Source: Actinomucor elegans (Eukaryota > Mucoromycota > Mucoromycetes > Mucorales > Mucoraceae). Taken from it: DNA of 64,000 nucleotides. Location: contig JAMSLZ010000019.1 of the NCBI GenBank assembly GCA_026027325.1, positions 186,001-250,000 on the forward strand, in the 5' to 3' direction. The notes beneath the pieces were generated by a model, which had not been told where the DNA came from, searched no databases, and saw nothing but the letters and a program-made list of their open reading frames with translations. Each line of letters opens with the position of its first letter. Position 1 is the stretch's first letter. Below are positions 24,131 to 36,460 of this stretch, in pieces. A program made the position numbers and the translations under genes.

Positions 24131-24452
24131 CTTCAATTGGGATTGTAAGCAAAGAAAGAGGAAAGAAAGAAGAAGAAAGAGGAAGAAGAGGATCTCTTTT
24201 ATCTGTTAGCTCCCCTATTTTCTTTGGTGGAACGTTGGATATACCGCATACAAATAGTTATAATCTGCAGCTATTTATACCTTAATATCAGCTCCTATAC
24301 CCTTATATGTATAGCTGTTAGTGAGCACCAAATCGAGTTTCGTGGAAGTTCACTCGTGACTGTTTCCAAGACTACTTTTCACGAACAATAAAAGTAACCA
24401 GCCCAGAAGAGCATAGTTTTACGTGTTCGTCCGTACCAAACGTGAAACAAAC
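24131..24452. promoter_or_regulatory. Shared head-to-head promoter region
   Basis: The 322 bases separate the start codons of the chitin synthase (minus) and the SNF2 remodeller (plus). It contains CTTT-rich and GAAA-rich leaders on both sides and little else, so the two genes probably share regulatory DNA. Confidence 0.55.
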
Positions 24453-24745
24453 ATGAAGATCTATGATTCGATCTCGGAATCGGTAAAAATATCCAAGCAC
24501 AAAATAATGTGCTAGAATTTCTGCTCACATCCTGTGTAATATAGGAATTTTTGTCCAAGTTTAAGCCAGTAGAAATACCATTGGAGCCATGGACATTTGG
24601 CAGTTCAATAAAGTTGATTCAAAAGCGCAAAAGAACTCAAACCGGAAAAGTGATTTATATAGTACAGTTTCACGATGGTCATGTAGCAAAGGTATGCTCC
24701 CATATCTCCCCTATTTATTTTCGGTTTTTTGAGGTCTTGCTCAAG

Positions 24746-24784
<39 letters not shown>

Positions 24785-27700
24785 TTGATAAACTCTCCCT
24801 CAATACTCGAGCCACTCCTTATTAACCAGCTTCAGTAGGTTTCTTCAGACAGTTTGAATAAAGTCAACAAGAGTCTTGTTGAAGAGTTTGAGCTAAGGAA
24901 CTTTGAAGCTACAGTAATTGAAAGCCCAATAGTGACTGAGACTAGAGAAAAGAGAAAGTTATCTTCAGCCAGCCCCATACACGCACGCCATAAAAGAAAG
25001 ACTACCTATAGAGAGATATATATTGCTAGTGACGACGGGAGCTATAGTGATAATGGTGAGGATAGTGATGACGATTTCGACAATGATCTTAGTCACTTTA
25101 TTGTGAACGATTCAGAGGAAGAAGAAATAAGTATTTCGTCAGGTACTCGAAGCGGCAGAGCAGTTCAGAAACCAACTACCTTTGGAGCTGAATTTTATTC
25201 TGTGGCTATTCAACCCAAGAAAAAGTATGTGCAAGCAATTATTTGTAATATACCGCCCTACAGCAACAGCGAGTTTGTAGATCATCACTCAACGCATTGT
25301 TATAAATGTAAACGATCTGGTTCACCTGTCGGTCCAGAGCAAGTGAAATTAGGTCCGGAAGAGAAAAGAACGCGCCTTTTATTATGTAATACCTGCTCAT
25401 TATCAATTCATAACAACTGCGCCGCATTAACTACCACGATCAACAAGGAAACTGGATTCTTAAAGTGTAAAAAATGTGTCATTTCGCTCGATTGTACCGG
25501 ATGTAACAAGAAAATTATGAAATCAGATATAATTCCATTCCGTTGTCGCGATTGCTTTAGAATATTTCACAGCAAGTGTATTGCTAGTTCTGTCTCCCCT
25601 GAACTTGCAGATTTAACGAAAACTGTCAATATAGACGATCTCTATAAAACCGGTGTTTGCCTTGAGTGTATGGCTTACCCTCCTAAAGTAACTGAGAAGG
25701 TTGCTGCTGAAAGAACTATCAATGGTCAATTAGAGTACTTGATTAAATGGAAAGGTCTTTCTTATCGACATACAAACTGGGTTTCTGCCAAATGGATAGC
25801 ACATACCAATCCCGCTTTGTATCGAGGTTACCTCAAAAGAAAAGAAAAGCTTGGAACACCGCAGTTTTCCGAAGATTGGAAGATTGTAGATCGTATTTTA
25901 GACGTCGAATGGACCAACAAATCAGCCGGCCAAGTACGTCGTATTCTAGCTGTATTCAAAGATACTGAGTATGCTGAAGGTAATTATAGTATTTGGAGTC
26001 TATCATAGTTCTATGGCTGATTTTAGTATTTATAGCTGTATGGGATGAGCCACCAACCAAAGAAGAAACTGGCCTATATCCTGATTACGAGTTGGCCCTT
26101 AAAAGATACATAGCCTCCACTCAAGTCGTTCCACCTAAGAATATGAAGACACTAGTACAAAACGTTAGACATGTAGCCATACAAGAAAACTATCAGAAGC
26201 ACGAGCTAAAGACGCAGCCTAGTTATATTCAAGGCGGTACATTAATGAAACATCAGATGGATGCACTCAAGTAAGCACAAGCAAATCAGGTGGCATACAT
26301 AGAAACTAAACTGGTTTTATATATAGCTGGCTTATATATCAATGGGAAAAGAATCAATCTTGCATATTGGCTGATGATATGGGCCTAGGAAAGACGATTC
26401 AAATTGTTACCTTTTTGTATCATTTATACAAGAAGTTTTGCATCTATCCCTTCTTTGTCGTCGTACCTAATAGCACTGCAACTAACTGGATTCGAGAATT
26501 CGAAAAATGGGCTCCAGAACTAGTAGTAGCTCCTTACTTTGGTGCTGCTGCAGCGCGTAAATTGGCTCTTGATAATGAAATACTGGATCGTAGAGGACAA
26601 ATCAAGTGCCACGTTGTAGTAGCTACTTACGAATCAGCATTAGAAGGATCAAAGCTGCGCGACTTGTTTTGGCCAGTGTTGGTGGTCGACGAGTCTCAGC
26701 GCTTAAAGAACGATGAATCACTCTTATTTAGAAGCTTGCGTTCCATGAAAATTGATCATATCGTACTTCTTACTGGTACACCGCTTCAAAACAACTTACG
26801 CGAACTGTTGAACATAATGAACTTTATTCAACCGGGCGGCTTTCATGGAAACGAAGCTAAAAATTATGAAGAAATGACTACGTCTCAAGTGGAAGAGCTT
26901 CATTCCCGTTTGCGACCTCACTTTTTGAGACGTACCAAAGAAGAAGTCTTGAAGAACCTACCGCCAAAGTATGAGCTCATTGTGCCTTTATCTATGACTA
27001 CCTTGCAAAAAGAAGTTTATAAGCAGTGTCTCAGTGGAGAGATTCATGAGACACTTGCAAACAACACAGGCACCAAAAGACAAAAAGGCCTGAACAGTAT
27101 TATGATGAATCTGAGAAAGAATCTCAACCATCCCTATCTTTTAGACGGTGTGGAAACAGCTCATGAAAATGCTGAAGAAACTCAAAAGGCTATGATTGAA
27201 GCCTGTGCCAAACTCAAGCTCTTCCACCAGATGCTGCCCAAATTGAGAGCAAAAGGACATCGTGTATTACTTTTCTCTACGATGACTCGTACTTTGGACT
27301 TGCTTGAGGATTATTTCACTTATGAACGTATTAAATATGTTCGGCTCGATGGTCATACTAGAGAACGCGAACGTGTAAGATGTATTGATGCGTTTAACGC
27401 TCCAAAATCCGAAGTGGACGTTTTTCTACTCTCTACCCGTGCTGGTGGTGTTGGTATTAACTTGGCTACAGCTGATACAATTATCATTTGGGATTCCGAT
27501 TTCAATCCTTATGCTGATTTGCAAGCTATCAGTCGTGCCCATCGTATTGGTCAACAAAACATGGTGTTGATCTATCGCTTTATGACTCGTTTGACTATTG
27601 AAGAGAAGATATTGCAAATAGGAAAGAAGAAGATGGCATTGGAGCATGTCGTTGTTGAAAGAATGAAGATTGACGAAGAAGAAAACTTGGAAGACATCGA

Positions 27701-30505
27701 ATCGATCCTCAAATTTGGTACAGAAGCTCTTTTTGCTGATGACGACTCCAAAGATATCATATATGACACCGCGGCTATTGATAACCTTTTGAATCGTGAA
27801 CAATACCGTGAAATTGCTACCGAGCAGCAAAAAAAGGAGATTGAGGAACTCGAAGGAAAATCTACTGAAAGTGGAGGCTTCAATTTCTCTTTTGCCAAAG
27901 TATGGCAGGCAGATGGTACCACAGAAGAGCTTCCAGTAGATGGTGAACAAACTACTGAACATAATGATACTGATTTCTGGGAGAAATTCTTATTGGAACA
28001 GCAAAGGCAGGCTGCGAAAAAGAAAGAAGAGAAGCGTCTAGCAGAACTCAATCTTGGAAGAGGTGCTCGTAAAAGAGCTACTGTTGTAAATGTCAATCTA
28101 TTTGTACGTTCTTTCGTTTCTGATTACCCTTTTTTATTGAATAGACCTATAAAGAAAGCTTGTATAACAGGAGTAAGAAGGGCGCCATAGAAGACGAGGA
28201 GTATGTCGATGAGATGATAGCGGAACCTGCTGAAGAATTAGAGATTGATAATTTTCAAGATGAATATAATGCGAAGGGCAAAAAAATAGCAAAAGAAGCG
28301 GCAGAAAATAAACAGGCAGTGCAACGTATTCGACTTGTTATGAACGGTCCAGCACCTCCAACAAATCAATCATTATTTCCATCAAACGTTACTTCGATGG
28401 AATACATTCAACAGCAGCAAAAACAGCAGGAACTTTGGAAACATCAAGAAAAGCTATTTAAAAGCCGGACTGAGGGTTTTTTAAACTTCAAGAAAGAAAG
28501 ATTAGACGAATTGATGGCCTTGGCTACACAATACCTGAATGGCTTTAAGCGTTTTATGGATTCTGAATATCTCTCAGGTAGAGTTTCTACAGAGATGTTC
28601 CACGAAGCTAAAATGCGCATGTTTAATGCCTTGTTTGAACAATCTGGTCAATACTTCTGGAGCAAGCTTTTGAATGAAAGGAATCAAGACATAAGGCTCG
28701 GACTGACACCCCAATTAGCAGATACCTTGTCATCCTCAAAACGACAGATACTTGATGAGAATAACAAAGCTATCGCTATATATATGGAAAACGAAATTAT
28801 CAAGCATACAGGATATCTGATAGAGTTGCGTACTAAAAAGCAACAAGAGTACGAATTGCAGCAGCTTAAGATTAAGCAGCTCGAAAAGCAAAAGCAGCTA
28901 GAAAATGAGCAAGAACGAGAGAGGAAAAGATTAGAGGAAACTCAAAGGCGTGAGGCAGAGCAATTGAAGCAGCGTTTATATCAAAATTTACTGATTAAGC
29001 CTGGCCCTAACCAAATCTCTACTGCCACTATTACTCCAAGTTTACTCCCTATGCCTTTAAACCAAACAAGCAACCAAGTTGTAACATTTACTCCCTCAGT
29101 TCTCAATCCAAACCTTTTGAATCAAGCTCCCAGTCAAATTTCTCTTGCCCCGCTCAATCCATTACTCCAACAGCCACCTATAGCTCCAATACACACACCA
29201 ACATTTCCACCTTTACAGGTTCGACCATTTCGTCCACTACAGTCATCACAACAATCTCAACCTACTCTACAGACTTTACCAGTGAAAGAAGCTCAGCCAA
29301 CGCAATCAGTCCAACCAGTTCGATCAGCTCAACCAGCTCAACCAGTTCAACCAATTCAACCAGTTCAACCAGTTCAACCAGTTCAACCAGTTCAACCAGT
29401 TCAACCAGTTCAACCAGTTCAACCAGTTCAACCAGTTCAACCAGTTCAACCAGTTCAACCAGTTCAACCAGTTCAACCAGTTCAACCAGTTCAACCAGTT
29501 CAACCAGTTCAACCAGTTCAACCAGTTCAACCAGTTCAACCAGTTCAACCAGCTCAACCAGCTCAACCAGTTCAACCAGCTCAACCAGCCCAATTAGCTC
29601 AAATAACCCGACCTGTACAGCAAGCTCAATCATTGCATCAAGATCATATACTACAATCTCTAATATTGCAAAAAGCTCAATCGCAGTTGGCTCAATCCCA
29701 GAAACAGACTCAAAAGCAACCAGAACAACCGCTCCAACAAAAGCAGATTCAAGAATTACGCACACAGAATGACTTGCAGCAACAGCTCGAACAATTGCGT
29801 TTGCAATCGCCTCAGCATTCTTCCCCACAAATTACAGGCCAATCACCTCAAATACAATCACCTCAAACACAATCACCTCAAACGCAATCACCTCAAACGC
29901 AATCACCTCAAACGCAATCACCTCAAACACAATCATCAGAAATACAATCACTGCAAACACAATCGCCACAAATACAATCATCACAAACACGCTCGCCTCA
30001 ACAACATAAACAAAACAGTCGTCCTTTGCCTGAAACATCAGCCTCTAGTAGTTTGAATGTAACCCAACAAAGCGCGTATACCACCCCACAAACAGCTGTC
30101 TTTGAGTTCATGCATCGTAACCAAATGTATTTCCAGAATCTAACTGAAGAACAAAAAACTCTCTTGTTTAATGAACCTGGTGTTCCCTCCCCTTCGACAC
30201 CGCGAGTACCTAGTCAACATAAAGCAACGTCTGTTCAAGAGCCTTTGCCTTCTAATTCAGATGAATCTGCCACTAATCCCGCTCAGACTCAATCCGCTCC
30301 TCCCCCATTAACTACTGTAGATGTTCTACAACGTCTTATTAAGCAGAAGGGAATAGTAATCGATGATCTAGAAGCGATGCGTGATTATGCTGTAGATCTG
30401 GTTACAGGCTGTAAAGAGCGTCAAAGGAAAGGAATTGCAACTCCAGAAGAACATCTCTTTCTTTCTTTACTTGAAGCTGAAACTAATAAGCCCAAAAGCA
30501 ACTAA
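24453..30505 (+). CDS. CHD/Mi-2-like SNF2 chromatin remodeller (1890 aa)
   Basis: Exons 24453-24482, 24545-24691, 24839-25979, 26036-26270, 26327-28085 and 28145-30505 give 1891 codons. Order: N-terminal block; acidic linker; two PHD-like Cys-rich modules (CYKCK..LLCNTC..CKKC and [16 protein letters not shown], about 212-340); chromodomain ([17 protein letters not shown]); SNF2 ATPase with DDMGLGKT (about 533), [26 protein letters not shown] and [10 protein letters not shown] (about 918). This arrangement is that of CHD3/Mi-2 and of fission yeast Mit1, which slide nucleosomes in repressor complexes. Motif II is DESQ (639-642) rather than DEAH or DEGH. The tail is Gln-rich with QPV and SPQTQ repeats. 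Exon 1 is only 30 bases; it is required because the next frame has no usable ATG. The exon 5 donor could be at 28086 or 28104; both keep frame, and I prefer 28086 (59-base intron). Confidence 0.92.
29357..29545 (+). repeat. Coding minisatellite, 21 perfect 9-bp units (QPV)
   Basis: CAACCAGTT repeats 21 times without a single change (189 bases), coding Gln-Pro-Val; imperfect units extend it on both sides. It lies in the last exon of the SNF2 gene, residues about 1509-1571. Confidence 0.97.
29838..30003 (+). repeat. Coding minisatellite, ~15-bp units (SPQTQ)
   Basis: About eleven copies of a 15-base unit close to TCACCTCAAACACAA code SPQTQ, with later units drifting ([15 protein letters not shown]). 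Same exon as the QPV array, about 290 bases downstream. Confidence 0.9.
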
Positions 30506-30929
30506 GAGTTCAAGAAAATAGATTTTTTTTTTAGTTATAGTTTATGAATAAATAGTACATATGCTTTATCAAGTTCCTGGTATAAGCTATAAACTTAAAT
30601 TTTGATAAGAAATAGCTTCTTTTTACATACAATTGATGGTAAAAGTACTATAGTTTTGACATAGAGAAACAAATAACCATTTGACTAATGAGTGTTATAA
30701 TTAATAAATACTGAATAAAATACTGCCTTCACATGGAACCCTCTACTGATTGCGACAGCTCAATACTATGAGCATGAAATACTAAAGGACATCGGACTGA
30801 GATCTGCCAAGGTATCTATTGATCGATAATTATAGATTATGTGCAGAATGGGCAATTTACAATTAATCATTAATGAACAAAGTACTTCAGTTGCGCTTCA
30901 GCTACATAAAAGTTTTAATATATTTAGTA

Positions 30930-31160
30930 ATTCATTCTGAATATGACGAACTTATCAGATGCGACATTAAACTGAGATTGGTCAAGAGATCTACAGATCA
31001 CTATAGCTAGATCGTATGAAATGTATGCAATTGACGCTTAATTTCTAAGTTATAACAAGTTTATTTTAATAGTCAAAAAGCAATTTAATTAATTACAGTG
31101 CTTCATTCTGAACATATACTAACTGTCAAATGCTCCATTAAACTGGAATTGATTGATTTA
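30930..31160 (+). repeat. Dispersed ~170-bp repeat, two tandem copies
   Basis: CATTCTGAATATGACG..GATGCGACATTAAACTGA (core 30958-30975) is followed after 171 bases by CATTCTGAACATATAC..AATGCTCCATTAAACTGG (core 31129-31146). Between them lie GGTCAAGAGATCTA and an ATTTAATTAATTACAG stretch shared with other copies. Confidence 0.65.
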
Positions 31161-31420
31161 TGTGGGTATGATAAAAATGAGATGATTTCTGAAAAAAATC
31201 TGATCGTACTACTTTTAGACTCAAATTTTCCCAAAATTGAGTTTTCGTAAATCTTGCGGATATGATCTTTAAGATATATATATATATTTTAAGTAGTATA
31301 CCTTTATTAGATTTTAAAGTATAAGCGTATATTGCTATCTTCTAAGGAACATGGTAAATTATGATTATGTTAAAAAATAGACCTTTGATTAATGACTTAA
31401 AAGAAATAGAACAATACCTT

Positions 31421-31851
31421 ACATCATTCGATATACAAATGGTATTAAAACGCTCGTGGTGCATCGACACTTTCGTATTATTTAAAAGCCGGATCAAAGA
31501 ACGAGTCCTCCATTGATTGAAACTACGTTCATTCACCGACAGCCAATTAACAATGCACCTCTAAGATTAAGGGTGCTAGTAGTACCTGTTTATCATTCAT
31601 TTTAATAATATAATTATCATTTTCTAATCATTGCACATAATAAAATTATGTTTATTGACTTTTAAAGTATAGCTTTTATTTTATTATTTTGTATAAAATA
31701 AATCAGTCTAATCACTGTAAAATAAAGTGGATAGTTTAAAGAAAATCTAAAATGATCTTTACACTATTTGGCATGCAAATGGATTCTGCATAACGCCTTT
31801 GTTGACTTTGGCACTTTTGATTGCTCAAAACCGGATAAAGGATGTACATAT
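31421..31851 (+). repeat. Pair of diverged direct repeats
   Basis: Segments at 31421-31515 and 31759-31851 share a colinear pattern: ATACAAATGG/ATGCAAATGG, then AACGC, GACACTTT/GGCACTTT and AAGCCGGATCAAAG/AAACCGGATAAAG. They look like copies of one element separated by about 335 bases. Confidence 0.4.
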
Positions 31852-32428
31852 GTACTTCGTTCTTGTACTTTATATGCCATACAAGCCGAAGAATGGTCAG
31901 TTATTGTAGCTCCGTGTAGAGATGCTATATGGATGTTGTGTAGGTGAGGAAGCTAATTATCGGGTTAATCTATGTGTCACAATTCAAGAAAATATCTCGT
32001 GGAAGCTCATCATTGTAATATAGATTATTTTGATATGTTTATAGTAAAGATCGGTTTGTGTCAAAACATAATAAACATCTTTGCTATGTATTGCATATTT
32101 TTTAGTGGTACTAACATTCTCTTTCTATTGTCATTCTTATTTAAGAATTTGCAAAGTAGTATATCAAAAGAGAATTCGGTCCATATGGAAATAACATACC
32201 AAATTCCAACCATTTTGTAAAAAGGCTTATTCTATTGTAAAGCCCAACAGTTTCATATCATATTAATAACAGTAGACTAAAAAAAAAACGGCTTTATATT
32301 GATTGGGTTACATTTCTGTATTATAAAAAGGAAAGGATCTACAAAGAATTAGGCTCAGTGAAATTTTAGCGCTTGTGTCACTCCAGTTATAAATACTTTG
32401 ACTGAGTAAAAAAGAAAGAAAAAAAAAC

Positions 32429-32437
32429 TATATAAAT
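32429..32437 (+). promoter_or_regulatory. TATA box of the GDP-mannose pyrophosphorylase gene
   Basis: TATATAAAT lies 75 bases upstream of the ATG, with a CTTTTCTTCTTTT leader between. Confidence 0.55.
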
Positions 32438-32511
32438 ACCTGAAATACTTTCCAACAATAACTTTCTTTTCTTCTTTTATACACATACAACTTTTTTATT
32501 CTATATAAAAT

Positions 32512-33768
32512 ATGAAGGCCCTTATTCTCGTCGGTGGTAAGCACACAATTTCTGCATCTAGGAAACTTTATTAATTGAAGCAATAGGTTTCGGTACTCGT
32601 CTCAGACCTCTTACTCTCACACTTCCTAAGCCTCTTGTTGAGTTTGCCAACAAGCCCATGATTCTTCATCAAATTGAAAGTCTAGCAAAGGTACGATACA
32701 ACTATATATATCACCAAAAACAAAGCTGACGTCAGTATATTACTATTAGGCTGGTGTAACAGACATTGTCTTGGCTGTCAATTATCGACCTGAAATTATG
32801 GTTGCAGCCCTGAAAGAATACGAGGCTATATATAACGTTAAGATCACCTTTTCAGTTGAAACTGAGCCACTTGGAACTGCTGGACCCTTAGCTTTGGCCC
32901 GTGATATCTTGGCAAAGGATGATTCGCCTTTCTTTGTCTTGAATAGTGATGTTATTTGTGACTTTCCCTTTGAGAGATTAAGAGATTTCCATACTTCTCA
33001 TGGGGGTGAAGGTACAATTGCTGTGACAAAGGTTGATGATCCTTCGAAATATGGTGTAGTCGTAAATAGAAATGGATCTAGCTTAATTGAGCGTTTTGTC
33101 GAAAAGCCCAAGGAGTTTATTTCAAACAAAATTAATGCTGGTATGTACATTCTAAGCCCATCTGTATTAGATCGTATCGAGGTAAGACAAAGAATAACAA
33201 AGGCTTACAATATATCTAATCCTCCCATTTATCCTAGTTGAAACCTACTTCTATTGAAAAGGAAGTATTCCCTTATATTGCCCAAGAAGGTCAGTTACAT
33301 ACTTTTGATCTCGAAGGCTTTTGGATGGATGTTGGTCAACCTAAAGATTTCTTGACTGGTACTTGTCTCTATTTATCTCATTTGGCTAAGAAGAAGCCTG
33401 AAGAGCTTGCAAACCCCACCCTGAATTACGTTCACAAAGGTAATGTGATGGTACACCCTTCTGCAAAGATTGGCAAGGATTGCCGTATTGGTCCCAATGT
33501 AGTAGTCGGCCCCAACGTCGTTATTGGCGATGGTGTTCGTCTTCAACGTTGTGTTATCTTGGAGGGTGTTCAAGTCAAGGATTTCGCTTGGGTTAATTCC
33601 AGTATTGTTGGCTGGCATTCGACTGTTGGTCGTTGGTCTCGCATTGAAGGAAATTCTGTATTGGGTGATGACGTTACTGTGAATGATGAAATCTATATCA
33701 ACGGTGGTTCTATTTTACCTCACAAGGGTATCTCTACGAATATCACTGAACCTCAAATTATTATGTAA
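32512..33768 (+). CDS. MPG1: Mannose-1-phosphate guanylyltransferase (GDP-mannose pyrophosphorylase)
   Basis: Exons 32512-32536, 32587-32690, 32750-33181 and 33238-33768 give 363 residues, matching yeast Psa1/Vig9 (361). It makes GDP-mannose from mannose-1-phosphate and GTP in the cytosol, the donor for glycosylation and cell-wall mannan. The nucleotidyltransferase signature [18 protein letters not shown] is split by intron 1 after the second Gly; then come [24 protein letters not shown] and [10 protein letters not shown]. The C-terminal half is a left-handed beta-helix of hexapeptide repeats ([19 protein letters not shown] onward) and ends in the usual EPQIIM. Intron lengths are 50, 59 and 56 bases. 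Confidence 0.97.
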
Positions 33769-34861
33769 ATTAACCCGCCTTTTTCCTTCTTCTAATCATT
33801 AATCCTACCATTTTCCCGTATTATACACTGTCACACACCTAATAATCTCATTTTCGCAATCCTGCACATATTTTACAAACACCCAAATATCTATAAAATG
33901 TTCATTAACCTAACTGTGACATTTTGAAAACAACAAACAATAAACCACTTTTTTCTATAATATAAAAAGCATTTGAAATCATCTTAATTACGGGGAAAGC
34001 AATAGCTTTTACTCTAGTTCAATAATGAAAAAAAAAAATTCCTGATACGCAAAAAGCATACTAGCAGTATACACAAAAATTCAGTTACATAATGAATGGT
34101 GTAATCACGTTACATTTCCCTTTGATGGCTGGTCGGTTTTGTTTAACAATGATTAATTAGATTTTTTTTATATGAACTGATTTAAACAAAAATACATCTA
34201 AATACTTTGGATAGTAATTAATAAAGTTAGTTTACAGTCTATGACTTTAAATGCTTTTAATAACGACAAAAAGATAATATAAAGTTGATAGTATTTTTTT
34301 AAATAGACCCATTTTCAAACGAATCTACCGAGTACTGAACAGATAGTTTAAGATGTCTGGGAGGAATACAATTACAAGATTATAATATCCTAATAATTAT
34401 TTTCGAAAGGGCTGTGTTTAGCCTTATTATTGACGGTAGACCAGAATTTCTCAACATAATTAAGTTCAGGATATTAAGATGGAAGGTATACGCAATTATA
34501 CCAACCAATCTATCAGAATTTAAAGCATTGAAGAATTTTACTCTGTTGTAATAGACAAAAATTAATTTTTGTTCGCTGTTATATTCATAGTAATACCTTT
34601 TTGTTGTTGTTGTTGTTGTTGTTTTTGTTGCAAGAGTATCAACATCTTGCGCTTTCGTAACAATCATAGTCTGGAGATTCATGTGTATTTTGATACTATC
34701 TCAAGATAGTTAATGTTTCTAAATAAAATGGGGTCACATCTTCCAATTGCGCAACACCACTCCTTTTTTCATCAAAGATATTTCTTTGGCCATTTTTGTA
34801 AATATATACATACATATATTGCTGTTGAGATACGCATTTTTTTTTAAAAAAATCTATCGCC
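33769..34861. other. Intergenic, no gene seen
   Basis: AT-rich; a TTG microsatellite (about 34602-34627) gives a poly-Thr frame on the minus strand that I do not accept as a gene. Confidence 0.55.
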
Positions 34862-36460
34862 ATGAATCTCAAAGATAATAAAGCTTCTACTCATCTTAAT
34901 GTGTCAGCTTTTTTTAAAGCAAATACTATTGAAAATTGGTCTCTTGAAGACTACATATTTTCTATTGAGAAGAAAGATGAAGACTTCAATACTTGAAAAT
35001 GAATTACTAGAACGATTTAAGCACTATTGCAGTTTCAGTACCAGAGTGGTCACGATTAGCTGGAAGCTTATGCCAAAGTGCCAAAACTATGAATTCTAAT
35101 CAATTAATTAAAAACAACCGTCATTAAATGTTACTGGCAGCAACAACGATATTATTAATAACCTTTGCAACAGTATTCTGAATAACCACGCTCATGATTT
35201 AGAATTCTTCCTTACCTTCCCCCGAAATAAACAACAAAAAGCAGCGAAAGTCGTAGACGGACGTGGCATAAATGATAAAGGCAGTCTGTGGGATGAAGAT
35301 AGACTAGACGATGAAAAGGAACAAGAAAATGAAGAAGCTCAGTCGTTTGATATTAGCCGCGACTTTCTCACTGAGTGCAAATATGGCGAAGGTTGTGTTA
35401 TTAATAATATAAACTATATTGAGTACTTTAAAGAGTTTAAGTTGGTCTCTTTCAAATACCTCAAAAAGTGCTCATGGAAATAGTGATATCATACACTTGG
35501 AAAAAGAGTGTTATAAGTTAAAGTAAAACTATGTACTAGTTGCATGCATTCGTATCTTTTATTTATTATTCAGAAACGTTTTAACATATGATTTTATGTC
35601 GCATGTTTTAGTTCTGAAAAACGGCCAATATTCATAGCAAGTAATAAAAATGTTCACCCTAAAAAATCTAATCAAACTTTATGTTTATGTCAAAAAAACC
35701 GCATTCAAAGACCATGAGATCAATCTTACTTAAGAAGCATTTGACACTATCAAAAATATAATTAAAGGTTCATCAAAAGCGATGCTGAAAGATTCATTTT
35801 TAGCTTTCGAAAAAGAGTATTATCACAAATTAGATAAGTATGATAGATTGACTTGAGAAAGTATTAAAAATACGTAAGTATATGTTAGCCAACACGCTTC
35901 ATTGTTATGTAAAATATTGCATGTTTATAGGGCGCTTAATCTTCCTTTTGGGGAATATATCAAGCCAGTCAATGAAACTGACCCCGAGATCAATTAGATC
36001 AACCCACCATTATCAGTGTTCCTCAATAAACACATTCACTTAATGAAATATCCTGAGGTCGGCCCCAAGAAAAAAGCCAGTAGAAGTAGTCATTCAAAAG
36101 ACCTGCAAAAAAAAAATGGCGGTTGCATTTCTTAGAACTAAGGCGTGAAGTTATAGGATTGTCCAAATGCCTGTGCGAGAGAAAGTAAAAGGAGAAAAAG
36201 CTCGAATAGTCGCTCGTATTGAAACTATTCCTGATATCATCTTTAAAATGGTTGATGTTAAGTGTATTTAATAGTTCGAAGATAAAATATAATGTAACAA
36301 TCAAATCGATTATACTTATTTAGTGAGGAGCGAGTCAAGTACCAATTTGCTGACTATTTCTTTACAAATATCATTGCTACTACACTACTACAATTACATA
36401 ACTTCATTGAAAATTCTGCTTAGTTGATAACCAGAGTATTAAAGCAATACTTATTGTCAA
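34862..36460 (+). pseudogene. Decayed multi-exon gene, unknown family
   Basis: Several coding-like pieces lie in order on the plus strand. An ATG frame at 34862-34996 (MNLKDNKAST to KKDEDFNT) stops early. A 124-codon frame without a usable start runs 35112-35483 (for example HDLEFFLTFPRNKQQK, GRGINDKGSLWDED, FDISRDFLTECKYGEG). A third piece at about 35695-35855 carries two in-frame stops (KDHEINLT*EAFDTIKN; KYDRLT*). After a plausible intron (GTAAGT at about 35875 to TAG near 35931) comes ALNLPFGEYIKPVNETDPEIN and a stop; a further piece lies around 36160-36270 (QMPVREKVKGEKARIVARI). Coding-like composition with repeated stops and shifts argues for an old dead gene. I do not recognise the family. 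Confidence 0.5.

Larger units (their letters stand above)
30506..32428. other. Gene-poor intergenic region
   Basis: AT-rich. It holds plus-orientation dispersed repeats (30930-31160) and a pair of related 85-95 base segments (31421-31515 and 31759-31851). The open frames at 31342-31536 and 31972-32220 have no domain or gene context. Confidence 0.55.

Noticed and set aside
27426..28096. Two minus-strand frames of about 175 codons
   Set aside because: Antisense to the helicase core of the remodeller.
29262..29828. Minus-strand frames of ELV and LNW repeats opposite the SNF2 gene
   Set aside because: They are shadows of the 9-bp coding repeat; the plus strand has the domain-bearing gene.
31972..32220. 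82-codon plus frame
   Set aside because: Composition is that of AT-rich DNA; no homology can be seen.
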